Shown here in pieces: positions 35,205 through 46,861 of a stretch of 64,000 nucleotides of DNA. Below the pieces are notes generated by a model, which was given only the letters and a program-made list of their open reading frames with translations, made no database searches and had not been told where the DNA came from. How positions within the stretch are numbered: the stretch's first letter is position 1; every line of letters begins with the position of its first letter. This stretch comes from Chinchilla lanigera. Lineage: Eukaryota; Chordata; Mammalia; Rodentia; Chinchillidae. A program made the position numbers and the translations under genes. The stretch is from NCBI RefSeq assembly GCF_000276665.1, contig NW_004955470.1, positions 5,331,166 through 5,395,165 of the forward strand. Direction: 5' to 3'.

Positions 35205-36420
35205 ATCCTAGTTACTTTCTCATCATTGGTACACAACACCTGACATACACAATTTAAAAAAGGAAAGACTTCCTTTGGCTGATAGTTTCAGCAGTTTCAG
35301 TCCACGTTCAGCAGCCTCCAAGCTGCCATATCATGATGGGCTGGAAGCAGAGAGAGGAGAGAGGAGCTGGGAGGGAGACTCATCTCTTTACGCTAGGCCC
35401 CACTCCATAAGAGCATGTCAGCCATAGTGTCCCCATGACCCAATCACCTCCCAAAAGCCCTTCTCTGAGCATGTAAGAGTTCTGGGAGTGATGTTTGATC
35501 TAATCCATAACATTCCACCCCTGGCTCCCAAAAGACTCATGTGCATCTCTACACAAAATGCATTTAGTCCATCTCCAAGAGTTGGTAGTTTTAACAGTTG
35601 CAGTATTGTTAAGTCCAAAGTCTCTTCTGAGACTCAAGGCAAACTCTTTCTGTGAGCCCCTGAAAAAATAAAAGAGAAAGTTAAATACTTTTAGCATATA
35701 ATGGCACAGGGTAAACATTTCCATCCCAAAAGGGAGAAATAGAGGAATAGAAAGGTATTTGGCCAAAGCAAGATGGAAATCCAGCAGGGCAAACATTAAA
35801 TCCTATTATTCTGTGTCCAGCACCTGGGCAAGTTGTGGCAAGATGTGAAGGGGCCTGCGAAGTTCAATGCCTATGGCAGTTCTCATGCCACTTTCTTGGA
35901 CTGGCTTTGCTCAATGCTTGTAGCTTTTCTCAGCAGATGTCCCACATTCCTGGCATCTCCAGCTTCCTGGGGTCTCCTCTGTGCTTTCAGCTTCACTCTC
36001 ATTTAGCTTCATACCTTGCCCTTCAGAAGCATATTTTCTGGACTCCCAGGCCTTCTTATAAAATCTAGGAGGATGCCTCCCTGCCCCCACAACTTTTGCA
36101 TTCTGAATGCCTTGAATGCAATAAAATAAAACCAGCACCAGGTAAGTGATGCCAAGGTCTGTGGGCAGCCAAGCAGTAGCTGGGCCCCCCAGAAGCCACT
36201 GCTGTAGAGGCCTCCAAGTGCCTGAGTGGCTGAGCACTGTGAACTGAATCCCAGTGAACCGAATTCATTAGGCAGTTCTCATGCAAGTTGCTGTAGGGCG
36301 CTATTTTCAAATCAAAGTTTTTCAGTTTTGAATCCCTGATACTGAGAAAGATGCGATGTTTCTGATTCCTGAGAGTCCCCCAATGTATCCTACCTATTCT
36401 CCAGGTGCAAAGCACCTGTA
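35205..36420 (-). mobile_element. MaLR retroelement: LTR plus internal region
   Basis: 35205-35515 is the reversed LTR (TAGTTACTTTCTCATCATTGG, CTTCCTTTGGCTGATAGTTTC, CCCCATGACCCAATCACCTCC). It runs directly into the reversed internal region of an MaLR element: TTCCACCCCTGGCTCCCAAA, GTCCAAAGTCTCTTCTGAGAC, CCAAAAGGGAGAAATAGAGG, ATCCAGCAGGGCAAACATTAA. MaLRs are non-autonomous relatives of ERVL and carry no known protein genes here. This copy fixes the family identity of the solo LTRs elsewhere in the window. Confidence 0.75.
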
Positions 36421-36428
36421 CTTCTGTT

Positions 36429-36570
36429 TATTTTTGGTATTTTGAGACAGGGTCTCACTATACATCCTTGAACTCACTGTGTAGCCTAGGCTGGCCTCAA
36501 ACTCACAGTGACCTTTCTGCCTCAGCCTCCTGAGAGCTGGGATTACAGGCATGTACCACCATGCTTGGAT
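36429..36570 (-). mobile_element. B1 SINE
   Basis: Reverse B1: GAGACAGGGTCTCACTATAC, TAGGCTGGCCTCAAACTCAC, GTACCACCATGCTTGG. Confidence 0.94.
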
Positions 36571-36939
36571 CTTGGCTTTTTTAAAAACGTTAAATCTTTT
36601 CAGCAACCATGCTCTCTTAGGCCCCAGTTTTGCAGGTACTTCCATTCTAGTGAAACAGGTAACTTTTCAAATGAGCTTTTTGTTCCTATTTCTCACTATA
36701 AACTTAGCTAAAAGCCACTAAAATTACCCATGCCATAGCATAATTAATCAGTTGGCTACCCTTAATCTGTCTTCCATAAAGTTTCATTCAGATAAGTGAA
36801 TATCTATATGGGTAAAACAGACAAATTTTCTGCTGGAGTATAATGTGCATAATCTATAGTCCAACTACTACTGGAATTCCTAACTGAAGCCTTCTGACCC
36901 TGGATTTTGTCTGCATTTCAACCAACACTCTGGTCTTCT
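36571..36939. other. Non-coding, nothing recognised
   Basis: Contains the first copy of a 25-base exact repeat (36787-36811; second at 37349-37373). Confidence 0.4.
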
Positions 36940-38130
36940 GACCTCTGAGTAATAAAAAGTATCCATATTGAGAAAGAAGTAGTAACACTATCTCTATTTG
37001 CAAATGACATATATAAAAATCCTAAGGATTTCTTACCTAAATCAGCTGTCTTTTTTGCAGATGTTGACAAGCAGATGCTAAAATTCATATGGAAATTTAA
37101 AAGACCCAGCATAGCCCAAAAACAATCTTGAAAAGAGAAGAATAAAGTTTCAAGACTTACACTTTATGACTTAAAATTTTACATACAGCTACAGTAATCA
37201 AGAGAGTATTACTGGCATAGAGAGAGAGACAGATCAATGGAGTAGAACTGAGCATCCAAAGTAAATTATCAAATTTATGATCAATATATTTTCAGTATGG
37301 GTACCACAGTAATTTGGTGTGGAAAACAATGATCTTTACATAACAATGTTCAGATAAGTGAATATCTATATGGAAAAGAAAGAATTTGGATCCCTTTCTC
37401 AGACTATATCTATACCTGTATCTATATCTACATCTATGAAAACTCAAAGCGGATCATAGATCTGAAGAGATAAAGCTATAAAACTCTTAAGTCACTTCTC
37501 AGCCTTTTGGTTAAAAGCATTAAAAGATGATCACCATCAATAACCATTAGGACAATTCAAACCAAAACCAAACCATTTCATACCCTTTAGAATGACTATA
37601 ATAACACAGATAATAATGTGTTGGAGAGGATACAGGGAAATTGGAATCTTCATATATGGTTTGTAAGAATGTAAAATAGTACAAGTGTTTTGAAAAACAT
37701 TTTGTAGTTCTTAAAACTCTTTGCTTTATTACCCAGCAAGTCCACCTATAGGTGGATACCCAAGAATTTTGAGAATGCATGCCCATACAAAGACTTTTTA
37801 CATTAATGCTAATAGCATTCTTTACAGTAACCAAAAGGTAGAAACTCAGGTTTATCAACTCATGGTTGGATAAAAAAAATGTAACATATCTACATAATGG
37901 AATATGAATTGGCAATAAAAATAAATGAAGTGCCAACATCTGCTATGACATGGAGAGCCCTTGAAAATATTCTAAATGAAATAAGCCAGTCATAAAATAC
38001 AATCTATTGCATGATCTCTTTTATATGAAATTTTCAGAGTAGATAAACTATAGCGATAAAAGGTAGATTAGTAGCTTCTAGGACAGAGGGTTGAGTGTGG
38101 AAGAGAATGAGTGCCTACTAATGCACGATT
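36940..38130 (+). mobile_element. Old L1 ORF2 relic with internal deletion
   Basis: The active-site block at 36997-37008 reads FAND in place of FADD. Then AAATTCATATGGAAATTTAAAAGACC, ACAGCTACAGTAATCAAGAG, a jump near 37490 over several hundred bases of normal ORF2, and the 3' part (CATTAGGACAATTCAAACCA; TTGGAGAGGATACAGGGAAA; GGATACCCAAGAATTTTGAG; ACATAATGGAATATGAATTGG). A U2-like 25-mer sits at the jump. Confidence 0.8.
37490..37518 (+). pseudogene. U2 snRNA-like 5' fragment
   Basis: TCACTTCTCAGCCTTTTGGTTAA differs from the U2 snRNA 5' end only by transitions, two of them CG to CA. About 25 bases match, then similarity stops. No clear target-site duplication. Could be coincidence within L1, but L1 consensus has no such run here. 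Confidence 0.5.
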
Positions 38131-38164
38131 TCTTCTTTGCTGACCAAAAAAAAATCTTTATTTA

Positions 38165-38245
38165 CTTATTTTTGGTACTGGGAATTGAACTCAGGACCTT
38201 GTGCTTGCCAGGCAGGAGCTATACCACTGAGACTTATCCCCCAAA
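38165..38245 (-). mobile_element. ID SINE
   Basis: Reverse ID: TTGGTACTGGGAATTGAACT, CAGGACCTTGTGCTTGCCAG, ending CACTGAGACTTATCCC. Confidence 0.9.
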
Positions 38246-38699
38246 AACATTCTTTAAAATTAGGCTGTAGTAATGGCTGCACAATTCTGTGAATATGCTA
38301 CCAACCACAGAATTGTACACTTTAAATCGGTAAATTATATGGTGTATGAATTATATCTCAACAAAGCCACTAAAAAACAGGAAGGAAAAGAAGGACAGAC
38401 GAAACTCAGAGAAAATGTTCTGAGGAACAGGAACAAATTGTTTATGTGCTCCACATCAGAATTGGAAAAACACCAGAAAACACCACAAATAGACACCAAT
38501 GTGTACCAATACAAGAGTGAACATTTGTTAAGCAAATGGTCATTAAATAAATTGTTGTAAAGATAGAAAAGATACAACTATGTTCCACTTTATTTCCCCA
38601 GCATATCAGAACAATGGAGGTTATTTTGAAAAATTAGCTTTGGCACACATAAACTGGTTATTTTCTTCAAAATGCTGAGCTCTGATACTGTGCCTATGA
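38246..38699. other. Non-coding, probable L1 3' scrap
   Basis: AATTGTACACTTTAAATCGG and GAATTATATCTCAACAAAGC are L1 3'-end wording. A 95-codon open frame at 38273 is in this material and is not a gene. Confidence 0.5.
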
Positions 38700-38805
38700 A
38701 TAACCCTAACATTTATTAAGCATCTACCTACATTTTCAGCATGGTGAGAGACACAAAAGCTTAGAAGCAGTAGCTCTGTTTTATAGATAAAATAAAGCCG
38801 AAACA
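38700..38805 (-). repeat. MIR/L3-like fragment
   Basis: ACATTTATTAAGCATCTACC and TGTTTTATAGATAAAATAAAG are MIR-family wording in reverse. Confidence 0.5.
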
Positions 38806-39359
38806 CATGAACATTATTTCCATACACATTTTGCATATTTTAACATATGTTGATAGTGATTATCTGTCATGTATAAAGTATTTTTTGAGTAGGGGAGGGA
38901 TGGTGATAAAGATAAAAATGGACAAAACATGTTCCCTTCCCTCAAAATATTCAAATTTTATTAGAAAACGTAAACGTATAAGAATGTGAGCAACACAAGA
39001 CATTATATGACAAATACCTATAAAAGTAAACATTTTAATGAGAGGGTCAGAGAAGGATAAAATAATTTAGGTCCTATGAGGCTAGGGAAGATTTCAAAAG
39101 CATTCTAGATAGGGATCTGTCTTTCACCTCTTACTTTAATACAAATGAAAACAAGAACAGTTTTTATTCATTTTAACTTTCACAAGTTAGCTAAGATTCA
39201 GATTGGTTAAGACGAGAACCCTCGGCCTGCCTCATTACCACCCTTGTTTCCCACCGGCCAAGGCAACCACTCTTACCTTTTATAGCAGGTTATTTTAGAA
39301 TCCTTTTTTCTAACGTAAGTACATACTAGTATCTATGTCACTGTTTCTTGATATTTCAC
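38806..39359. other. Non-coding, nothing recognised
   Basis: About 550 bases with no supported feature. Confidence 0.35.
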
Positions 39360-39960
39360 TTTTTGGGCATTGGAGCTCTTGCAACTGCCTATGCTGGAAA
39401 CTTTGAATATGATCTTAAACTCTTTTACTTTGTCCATACAATTGCTTATCTAGTCCTAACTGCTCAGTATCTCTGAAATCTGCCATACTTCCCTATTCCC
39501 ACTATTTTTGTTTTAGGGTTTGCAGCAATAACCATTCAACTAGTCTCCCTCTGCATCTATAGTAATGTTTCAAAAATGCAAAAATGAATAGGTCATTCCT
39601 CTAGTTAGAATTTTACAGTGGAACTCTGTGAACTTTCCAGTGGCTTTCAGGATAAACTTGTCACTCCTTTGCGTATCACACAAGGCTCTTCCTAACCTCT
39701 CCCCTCCTCAGCCCAGATTCATACCTTATGCTACACTTCTACTGAATTATTCATATTACCCACACTCCAGTGAACTCCTTCAGACCTTGGTGGCTTTCCA
39801 TGCACTGGTGTCTTCTCCAAGAACACATTTCTCCTCCTTTATCCTGCATGAGTCAGCTCACATACTTGTTCTTTTCAGGTTCCTCCAGCTCTCCTTAATC
39901 TTAAGAGATCCTTTCTCTACTCCATGCTTTTAGAGTAAACTATGTATGCTTTATCATACT
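39360..39960. repeat. Probable L2 relic
   Basis: GGCTTTCAGGATAAACTTGTC, CACAAGGCTCTTCCTAACCTC, TTCAGACCTTGGTGGCTTTCC and CACATTTCTCCTCCTTTATC follow the L2 3' region. Confidence 0.6.
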
Positions 39961-40649
39961 ATGTATCTATTTTTTCTACTTGCTTATCTGTCTCCTGAAT
40001 TTCACTACAAACCTATCTGTGTAACCTAATCAAACAGAACCTGACAAGGATTTAGCAAATGTTAAATTGGTGAAGGGGATTTTATATAAACTGGGTAGGA
40101 TCTTGATGAGCAAAAGAAGAGATCAGAACTGCAATCCAGGAATCAGAATTAGCATGAATAAAGCACAAGATATGAAAATAACAGAGGTATTTCTAAATAG
40201 CAATATCCTGATTTTGCTGCAACATAGAATCCGTACCATCATGCGAAGTGAAGGCATTAGACTCTAGACTTGTTCATACTAACAACAGATAGTGAGCCAG
40301 GATCTGCTCAAGGTGTAGCAGAGCAGTGAACAGGACAAGGCTCTGCCTTCGTGCATCTCTCAGTCTAACAGCTGAAGAGCTGAAGTGTATCAAGAGAAAG
40401 TAAGGACTTGGTGTTTACTCAGGTTCCTGTCTTACCTTACCTACCTTTCCAATCTCTATCCTTTCACTGTCTCATAGAAACAAATTCATCACAGCAAACT
40501 TATTCTTGTTCCGAGCTGAGAACAAGAAATTTTATTTCTTCTTTAATAAACAATGGCATTAACTTTTAGGGATCCACGTTTTCATTGGCTTACATCAAAT
40601 CTATAACCACCTGGAATGTCTGTATCATTTTTCACTCGAATGGTGTCTT
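39961..40649. other. Non-coding, nothing recognised
   Basis: About 690 bases; the piece at 40320-40420 could be MIR-related but is not firm. Confidence 0.35.
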
Positions 40650-40860
40650 CCTCTGCTCTCTGTGGTTATGACAGAATATCACTGGCTGGATAATTTTTTT
40701 TTTTGGCTGGATAATTTGTAAAGGAGAAAACTTTCTTTCTCACAGTTGTGGAGTGTGGAAGTCCAATATAAAGGTCCTATCCTCTGGTGAGGGCCTTCTT
40801 GTTGCACTGTAACACGGCAGATGGCATCACATGGTGAGACCATTTTACCACAAAAAATAC
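40650..40860 (-). mobile_element. MaLR-type LTR fragment
   Basis: TTGTAAAGGAGAAAACTTTC, CTCACAGTTGTGGAGTGTGG and TGGTGAGGGCCTTCTTGTTGC are a reversed LTR. GGCTGGATAATTT occurs twice around a T11 run (40682-40720), a local duplication. Confidence 0.65.
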
Positions 40861-41441
40861 ACTGGAGGAAATAATGACTGTATTATTGAAAAAGTGGGGT
40901 TGCAGAAATGATGCTTCTCCACATAAAACAGCACAACCAGATTCAGACTTACCTTTCAGCTTGTCTGTCAGCATTATGTCATTTAATGATGTTAGCTCAG
41001 GAAATAATATTTCACATGCTGTGCTTACAAGCAGCAGTCTGGCCAGACCTCTCTCATGCACATGCTGTTGGACTGAGCCAAGAAATCTGGGAAAGCATGG
41101 TAAAGAGATAATACTAATATATAAGAATTTCACTCAAAATCATTGGCTTTTCTATTGTGAGAAATTTGCAATGCTTATATTGGGTGTTTTTATCTCCAAC
41201 AGACATTTATGATATTCTAGCACACATAAAGATCTAAACCTTTTAAAAGTGTATAACAAGATATACTAGAATTCTTAGTGAGTCATAGCTCTCCTATGCT
41301 TAGTAATTTTGAGAAATTCATTCCTAAGTATTTCAAATAATCAATGAAAGGGAATGTAGGAGTTCTCCATATCCTTACCTATTCCTCCATGGGATAAATG
41401 ACAGATATAGTGTAATAACAAGTAACATTTATTGAAAACTT
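40861..41441. other. Non-coding, nothing recognised
   Basis: Overlapping open frames of 67-118 codons on both strands (40777-41212) have no recognisable product. A real exon cannot be excluded by eye, but no splice-site pair fits well. Confidence 0.35.
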
Positions 41442-41580
41442 GAGCCGGGCGTGGTGGCGCACATCTGTAATACCAGCACTCGGGAGGCTGAGGCAGGTTC
41501 GAGGCCAGCCTGGGCTACAAAGTGAGTTTAACACCAGCCTGAACTGCATAGTGAGACCCTGTCTCAAAAAGACCAAAAAC
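41442..41580 (+). mobile_element. B1 SINE
   Basis: GAGCCGGGCGTGGTGGCGCA, still rich in CpG, so comparatively young; lacks about 15 bases around the GGATCATTGC block. Confidence 0.95.
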
Positions 41581-42199
41581 AGAAAGCACTATGTGCTTGG
41601 CACCATTCTAAATTCTTGAATTTAGAAGTTGCAAACCTTTCAAAAATGTTATAAAATTAAATAATTTAAATAGTCAACATTAAAGATAAAAATTGAAAGC
41701 AGTTCCAGAATGACATCAATGAGAATGTACTCCAAATTGCCTGAGTGCATATGAAGATGTCCAAATGATTACAGTACACTTTTAAACAACTTCACAGATG
41801 CCATGGACACTATAAAATATACCAATCAATAGATGGTAAGTAGGGTCTTTGATAATACCCTTTCATAATACCCTGTGAGGATAGGACTGTGTCTATTTAA
41901 AGAACATATTTATCATAAAGCAACCCAAGTCTGATTCACTAAAACTGCTTTAAGGTTACCACCATAGCACACAAAGATACACAATTCATTTCAGTAACAT
42001 GGACTAGAAAGGATATTTATTGTAATATGTACAAAGCAAAGGGACAAAATGGAATGCTAGAAAAGAGATAAATACTGTAATACTGGAGAAATCACCTATG
42101 ATCATAGGAAATCAAATGTGCTAACCAAATAAAATTGTGCTAATTCTACAAGAAAAATATGAAATATCTGAAAAGCATAAAATAATTTAACTAAGTATT
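41581..42199. other. Non-coding, nothing recognised
   Basis: AT-rich, 620 bases with no supported feature. Confidence 0.35.
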
Positions 42200-42612
42200 A
42201 CAGCTTGTGTCTAAATGAACCCCCAAAGCCTCATGAAGTCATAGGTGGGGCTTTTTCAGAGGTGGCTGAATCTAGAGTATGTGATTGACAATACTAGGAT
42301 TAAGGCTGCCAGGATTAAGGGTAAATGATTACTAAATCAGTCCACTGATTGGTTTTGGACCACCCTAATCCTGGTAGTCCAGGTAAAATGCAAGAGACAC
42401 AAAAAGGCTTGTCTTATCCTTGTTGCTTTGCTACCTTCTGCCTGCCATGAACTGCTTCTCCTCTGTGATGCCTGTCTGCCATGCCATCCTGCATTGGAGT
42501 CAGCCAATTATGGACTGAAACCTCTATAAACTGTGAGCTCAACAAACCTTTTCCTCTCTAATTTTGGATGTCAGCTATTTTGTCTCAGCAATGAGACACA
42601 AGTAACTGAGAC
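42200..42612 (+). mobile_element. MaLR-type solo LTR, near full length
   Basis: From GCTTGTGTCTAAATGAACCC through TGAACTGCTTCTCCTCTGTGA and AACTGTGAGCTCAACAAACC to TTTGTCTCAGCAATGAGACA. About 400 bases, consistent with one solo LTR. Confidence 0.75.
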
Positions 42613-43019
42613 AATAATGTAAATATAATGACCACCAATTTAAATTAGACCTCAAAACTCAAAAGGAACAGTTTATCATATTCTTTGGAATTGAGTCATA
42701 GCTATACTTTGGATTAAGAACTATTATTATTTGTGAGCATTTTGCACTGTCCTTGCCTAATGGAAGGTGCCTAGTTATTACATGCCCATACTTGAGGATA
42801 TTTATTGTGCAATTGTAAATGTTGCTTAATTTATCAGTTCTGTTAAAACACAAAACATTAAGAAGCACCTACAAGATGTAGCTTGATATTAGGATTATAA
42901 AAGTATCCTCTGGTTCAGTTATACTATGACCACAAAAATATCCTTTTCTGAATTCTAATGCACCAGTATATGCACTTATTACTTTAAAAAACAAGGAATA
43001 CCTTTTCAAATAAAAAATT
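42613..43019. other. Non-coding, nothing recognised
   Basis: AT-rich; no supported feature. Confidence 0.35.
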
Positions 43020-43208
43020 TATTGAAAGCCTGTAATCCCTGCACTCTGGGAGGCTGAAGCAGAAGGATCACAAGTTGGACTTTAGCTTGGGGAACTTAGC
43101 AACTTAGGGAGACTTTGACTCAAAATAAAATATAAAATTGGACAGAGGGCGTAACTCAGTGTGAAGGCTCTGTGTTTGGTCAACAGTACTACAAAAAGAA
43201 AAAGAAAA
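43020..43208 (+). mobile_element. Composite B1+ID SINE, old
   Basis: AGCCTGTAATCCCTGCACTCTGGGAGGCTGAAG-type B1 left arm, CTTAGCAACTTAGGGAGACTTTG, then ID-like right arm GAGGGCGTAACTCAGTGTGAAGG. Same design as 21184. Confidence 0.7.
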
Positions 43209-43447
43209 AATGAGTTCAAGTTGACCTATCATGTATTATCTTGTGATATTTTTTGAATAGGGTTAATCTGAAGGACATTAATAAAGATAGTGAGAGTCGG
43301 TATTTTGTGAGATAATGATGTTCTGAAGTTTAATATAACCCCTCTTTTATTAAAATATTAAGTGTTCTTAAATTTAATTGGGAAATTTCAGAAAATTTAA
43401 AGATAATTCATCTAACTTGCTCTAGTTAGACAGAAATAAGTTAGGAG

Positions 43448-43531
43448 GGCCAGGGATATAGCTCAGCAGTACAGCGCCTGCCTGGCAGTGCAAGGTCCTG
43501 AGTTTGAGTCCCTGTACAACAAAAAAAAACA
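43448..43531 (+). mobile_element. ID SINE
   Basis: GGCCAGGGATATAGCTCAGC to GAGTTTGAGTCCCTGTACAAC with an A tail. Confidence 0.9.
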
Positions 43532-45989
43532 AGTTACAGGGCAAAGAATGAGCACATTTTGGAGCTTGACAAGTGGCCCCATTATCTTGAGCCTTTTATT
43601 TTTTTACAGTAGGAGGCCAGAGTTTTTTTTCTTTACTTGAAAAGTTCTGAGCTAACAAAAGTCTAAGAAGTTATATTCTGATAGCTTATAATGTGGCTTT
43701 GAATAGGAGTTTGTACCATTCAAAAAACTATGATTTGCTGATTGCTGTTATGGAAAAAACTACAAAAACAAAGGTTTTGAAGATTCTTTTTTCTTTCAAC
43801 TGATAGCCATCATTCTACCTTGTTAAGGTAAATAAAGCTTATAAACTGAGTTGTAAACTATTTCTGAGTATGCAAGAATGCTACTTTGAGCACAGCATTT
43901 GGGGAGCTGAGGGGATTCTATGATAGCCCCAGAAATGAGGAAATGTGTTCGAAGACATGAAAGAAAAAAGTAGCAGACCCTTATGAGAATATTTTTAAAT
44001 ATATTTTAAGTAATTGGATGCACAATTTCGAATACCTTCTGAAGTAGTAACTGCTTAGGAATTGTAACGGACTTCAAACCTGTAGCTTCCACTTATATTC
44101 TTGCTTGTACTTTATGTCATTTTTAATTTTCTCTACATCACTAACATTCTTAAATGATTCCAATCTGTTTTATGTAGCTGATATCATTATTAAAATATCT
44201 TTAATTAATTCATTGTGCTTACTGTTGCTAAATTGTAATAGGGGTATGAACACTAGTAGTAATATTTTAAAGATCAAAAAGATAATACCTTTTCCTTTTG
44301 AAACTATAGCTGATGAGCTTCAGAATAGATCCTCATGCTTCTACTTTCAAAAGAAAGCTGGATGATGGCTCATATGAAGGAAAGAAAAGGGAAAGAGAAA
44401 GAAAAAAGAAAACTAAAAGAATTCTGGTGGTGCACAGAATTTCAAAATAGGCTTTATATATAATAGATTCTGTATTTAAGTTACTCAAAACATCAGTAAT
44501 TCTCTTTCGAAACACCCTTACTTCAGTAGGGTAGACATTTTATTTCAACATAACTCTTGAGACCTGAGAGTTGTTTTTCAGATTTTTTCCCTGTAATCCA
44601 GGAAAGAAAATCTTTAATAAGTTTCAGTGTTGTGTTTGTATTAGGTAGCCTCTACTATATCAGCAGGCTATTAGATATTTATAGTAAGAAATCAGAATCT
44701 CGTTTAAAACAACACATGTGCTTAGCCACTACATTAACAAAAACCATTTTTTCTTTCAAGTTTTAATACAGAATAAAATTGAGGTTTCTCTTAGCTTTAG
44801 ATAATGTTGGCCCCTTACACTTACTATACATTTTTTCTTTTAAGTATTGTATTTCTAATTAATGGCATAAACATAGGTATACTTTTAAACAAGCATGGAA
44901 ATATTTTCTTACATACTTTATTCCTGCTTCTTTCATGCCTCCTAACATATTGCCTTCTACACATAATGTGTTCAGTGCATGTCATAGGCGACACTCAGCT
45001 CTGTCAATCCTTTTGGATGAACACAGTAAAATTAATGTTGTGATGATCTAGTACCAAGATCATAAAGTCAGCTAGGAAAGGTTATTTTGCATATATGTCA
45101 GTATCTTATTTACTATTAGCACAAACTACTTTATTATATATTATTTCTTACAATGCTCATAAAGGAAGCATCTTATTTTAAATTACTTTACCAATCTGCA
45201 ATGATTATTTTAAACTATGCAACAGACTCAAAGGTTTTTAAAAACAAATAAAACTGAATATATAGCTTTAACTATAGTAAAATATCAAAGTGTTAATGAT
45301 TCAACAAGACCTAAATCAGGACACTATCCTACTTCATGATAGCCACATTGAATAATCACTAAATAAAATGAAAAACTGTCTACCATCATATGAATACTAT
45401 GAATGACAGAATTTGTCTTTTTATTAAAATGGCAAGAATACCAGTAAAATACAGTAATATTCAGGCTATATCATCAAATGAAAATCTACAGACAGATAAG
45501 AGATTTAGATTTTGGGGGAAAAGGGAGAATCATGTTACTTTAGATTACATACAGCCACCCCAGGGGAAAAAATAAAACAGCCATTAGGTTGACTATAGTC
45601 CTTTAATGCTTCAAAGAAAACTTATTAAAAATACAGATTTTAAAAAATCTTACATTCTTGACACATATCTTAACCTACCTTTCTAAAAATAGTAGGAGTA
45701 ACACAATGGTAGAAAATGCATGTTAGTCTTTGAGTGGTACAATAGAATGGATTCAAAATCCTGACACACTCTTATTTTCTGCTGCTTTGAAGTCAGATTA
45801 TGGCATGGAATTTATGTCAGGTTGGTTCCAAAATGCAATATTGGGTCCTAGGCCACTACTGGGAAACTGTGCTGTTTTGGCACAACTTCTCCAGCCATGA
45901 TGCCATAAATCAAAAGGAAAAATATTTAACCAACCAATTATTTGAGATACCAAGGAAGGAAAGGAAATCAGTTTTGTAAAAACACTTTT
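43532..45989. other. AT-rich intergenic sequence
   Basis: About 2.5 kb between the ID and the TSGA10 3' end. No gene or named repeat that I can support; the open frames at 44105-45043 are hydrophobic translations of AT-rich DNA. Confidence 0.35.
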
Positions 45990-46285
45990 CCCTCTTTTTG
46001 AAGCTTCTTTATTTACTCTGGATAGTTAACAAAACAGAGTCCAGTAAAACGAGCAGACTTCTCACTCACTGTCCCTGTGCGGACAGAGCGCGCCACAGGC
46101 ATTCCTGTGTGTCTACGCCGTCTCCAGTCACTGCGACATGGCACACAGGAACGGAGACTCAGAGGCACAACACTCATAAATACATTTAACATCGCCAAGC
46201 ATTCAAAAGATAAATGCAATCCTATAGCAAAAAAATCCATCTGTAATTTTGACCTCTCCGAGGATGGGAAGAACCTTTTCATGTG
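45990..46285 (-). other. TSGA10: TSGA10 3' untranslated region
   Basis: From the stop codon downstream (leftwards) there is about 295 bases of unique sequence up to just past an AATAAA signal. It contains an open frame of 89 codons on the minus strand, which I take as chance because it begins after the TSGA10 stop. The exact cleavage site is not visible; I placed it about 18 bases beyond the signal. Confidence 0.7.
46008..46013 (-). terminator. Polyadenylation signal AATAAA for TSGA10
   Basis: TTTATT on the plus strand reads AATAAA on the minus strand, 273 bases beyond the TSGA10 stop. This canonical hexamer is in the right orientation, in sequence I do not recognise as a repeat. Confidence 0.7.
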
Positions 46286-46310
46286 TCAGAAATCTCTATA
46301 GCAAAGATTC
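46286..46310 (-). CDS. TSGA10: TSGA10 terminal exon, coding part
   Basis: Only 25 coding bases, including the stop, lie in the last exon. The acceptor TCTCTTACAG is followed by G, which completes the Glu codon started in the previous exon, and then by NLCYRDF and TGA. This is the C terminus I recall for TSGA10. The five visible exons sum to 687 coding bases plus stop, that is 229 residues, about the last third of a protein of roughly 700 residues. The rest of the exon is 3' UTR. The intron before it is 551 bases and holds an L1 3' fragment. Confidence 0.93.
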
Positions 46311-46399
46311 CTGTAAGAGAAAAAATTACAGAGATTCACATTTTAACTCAATTACTTAAGCAGATGTAAAAATGTATTCTAGCATTTACTTCAGTACTA

Positions 46400-46850
46400 T
46401 TTAAGTATTTTCCCCAGCTTCTTTAAAGGAAAATGGATGTATTTTGTCACTTAGTTTTCACAAACTGTGGCATATTAATATTGCAGAACACTATGCAACA
46501 ATAAAAAGGATGAACTGTTGATATATTCAACAATTTGGACAGACATCACGGACATCATGCTGAATGAAAGAAGTCCATTCCAAGATTACATTCTGTGTAT
46601 AATTCCATTTATACAGCATCTTCAAAATAACAAAATTATAGAGCTGGAGAAGATATTACTTTGCCAGTGGACAAGGACGGAGACAGGACAACTATTAAGA
46701 GGTATCACGAGTCAGTCGGCTCTTTGGTGCTGATGGAACAATGGTCTTGTTCTAGCGTCTTGCCTAGTGGTAGACTGTTCACTGAGTTTCCTCACTCTCC
46801 CCAGTATTCACTCTATGTATCGCTATATATTTCCAAGAGAATGGATCCTT
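46400..46850 (+). mobile_element. L1 3' fragment in last TSGA10 intron
   Basis: GAACACTATGCAACAATAAA, TGCTGAATGAAAGAAGTCC and GTATAATTCCATTTATACAGC are the L1 3' end, antisense to TSGA10. Confidence 0.7.
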
Positions 46851-46861
46851 AAAGGACTTAC

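Noticed and set aside
46013..46282. 89-codon minus-strand open frame
   Set aside because: Lies wholly in the TSGA10 3' UTR after the stop codon.
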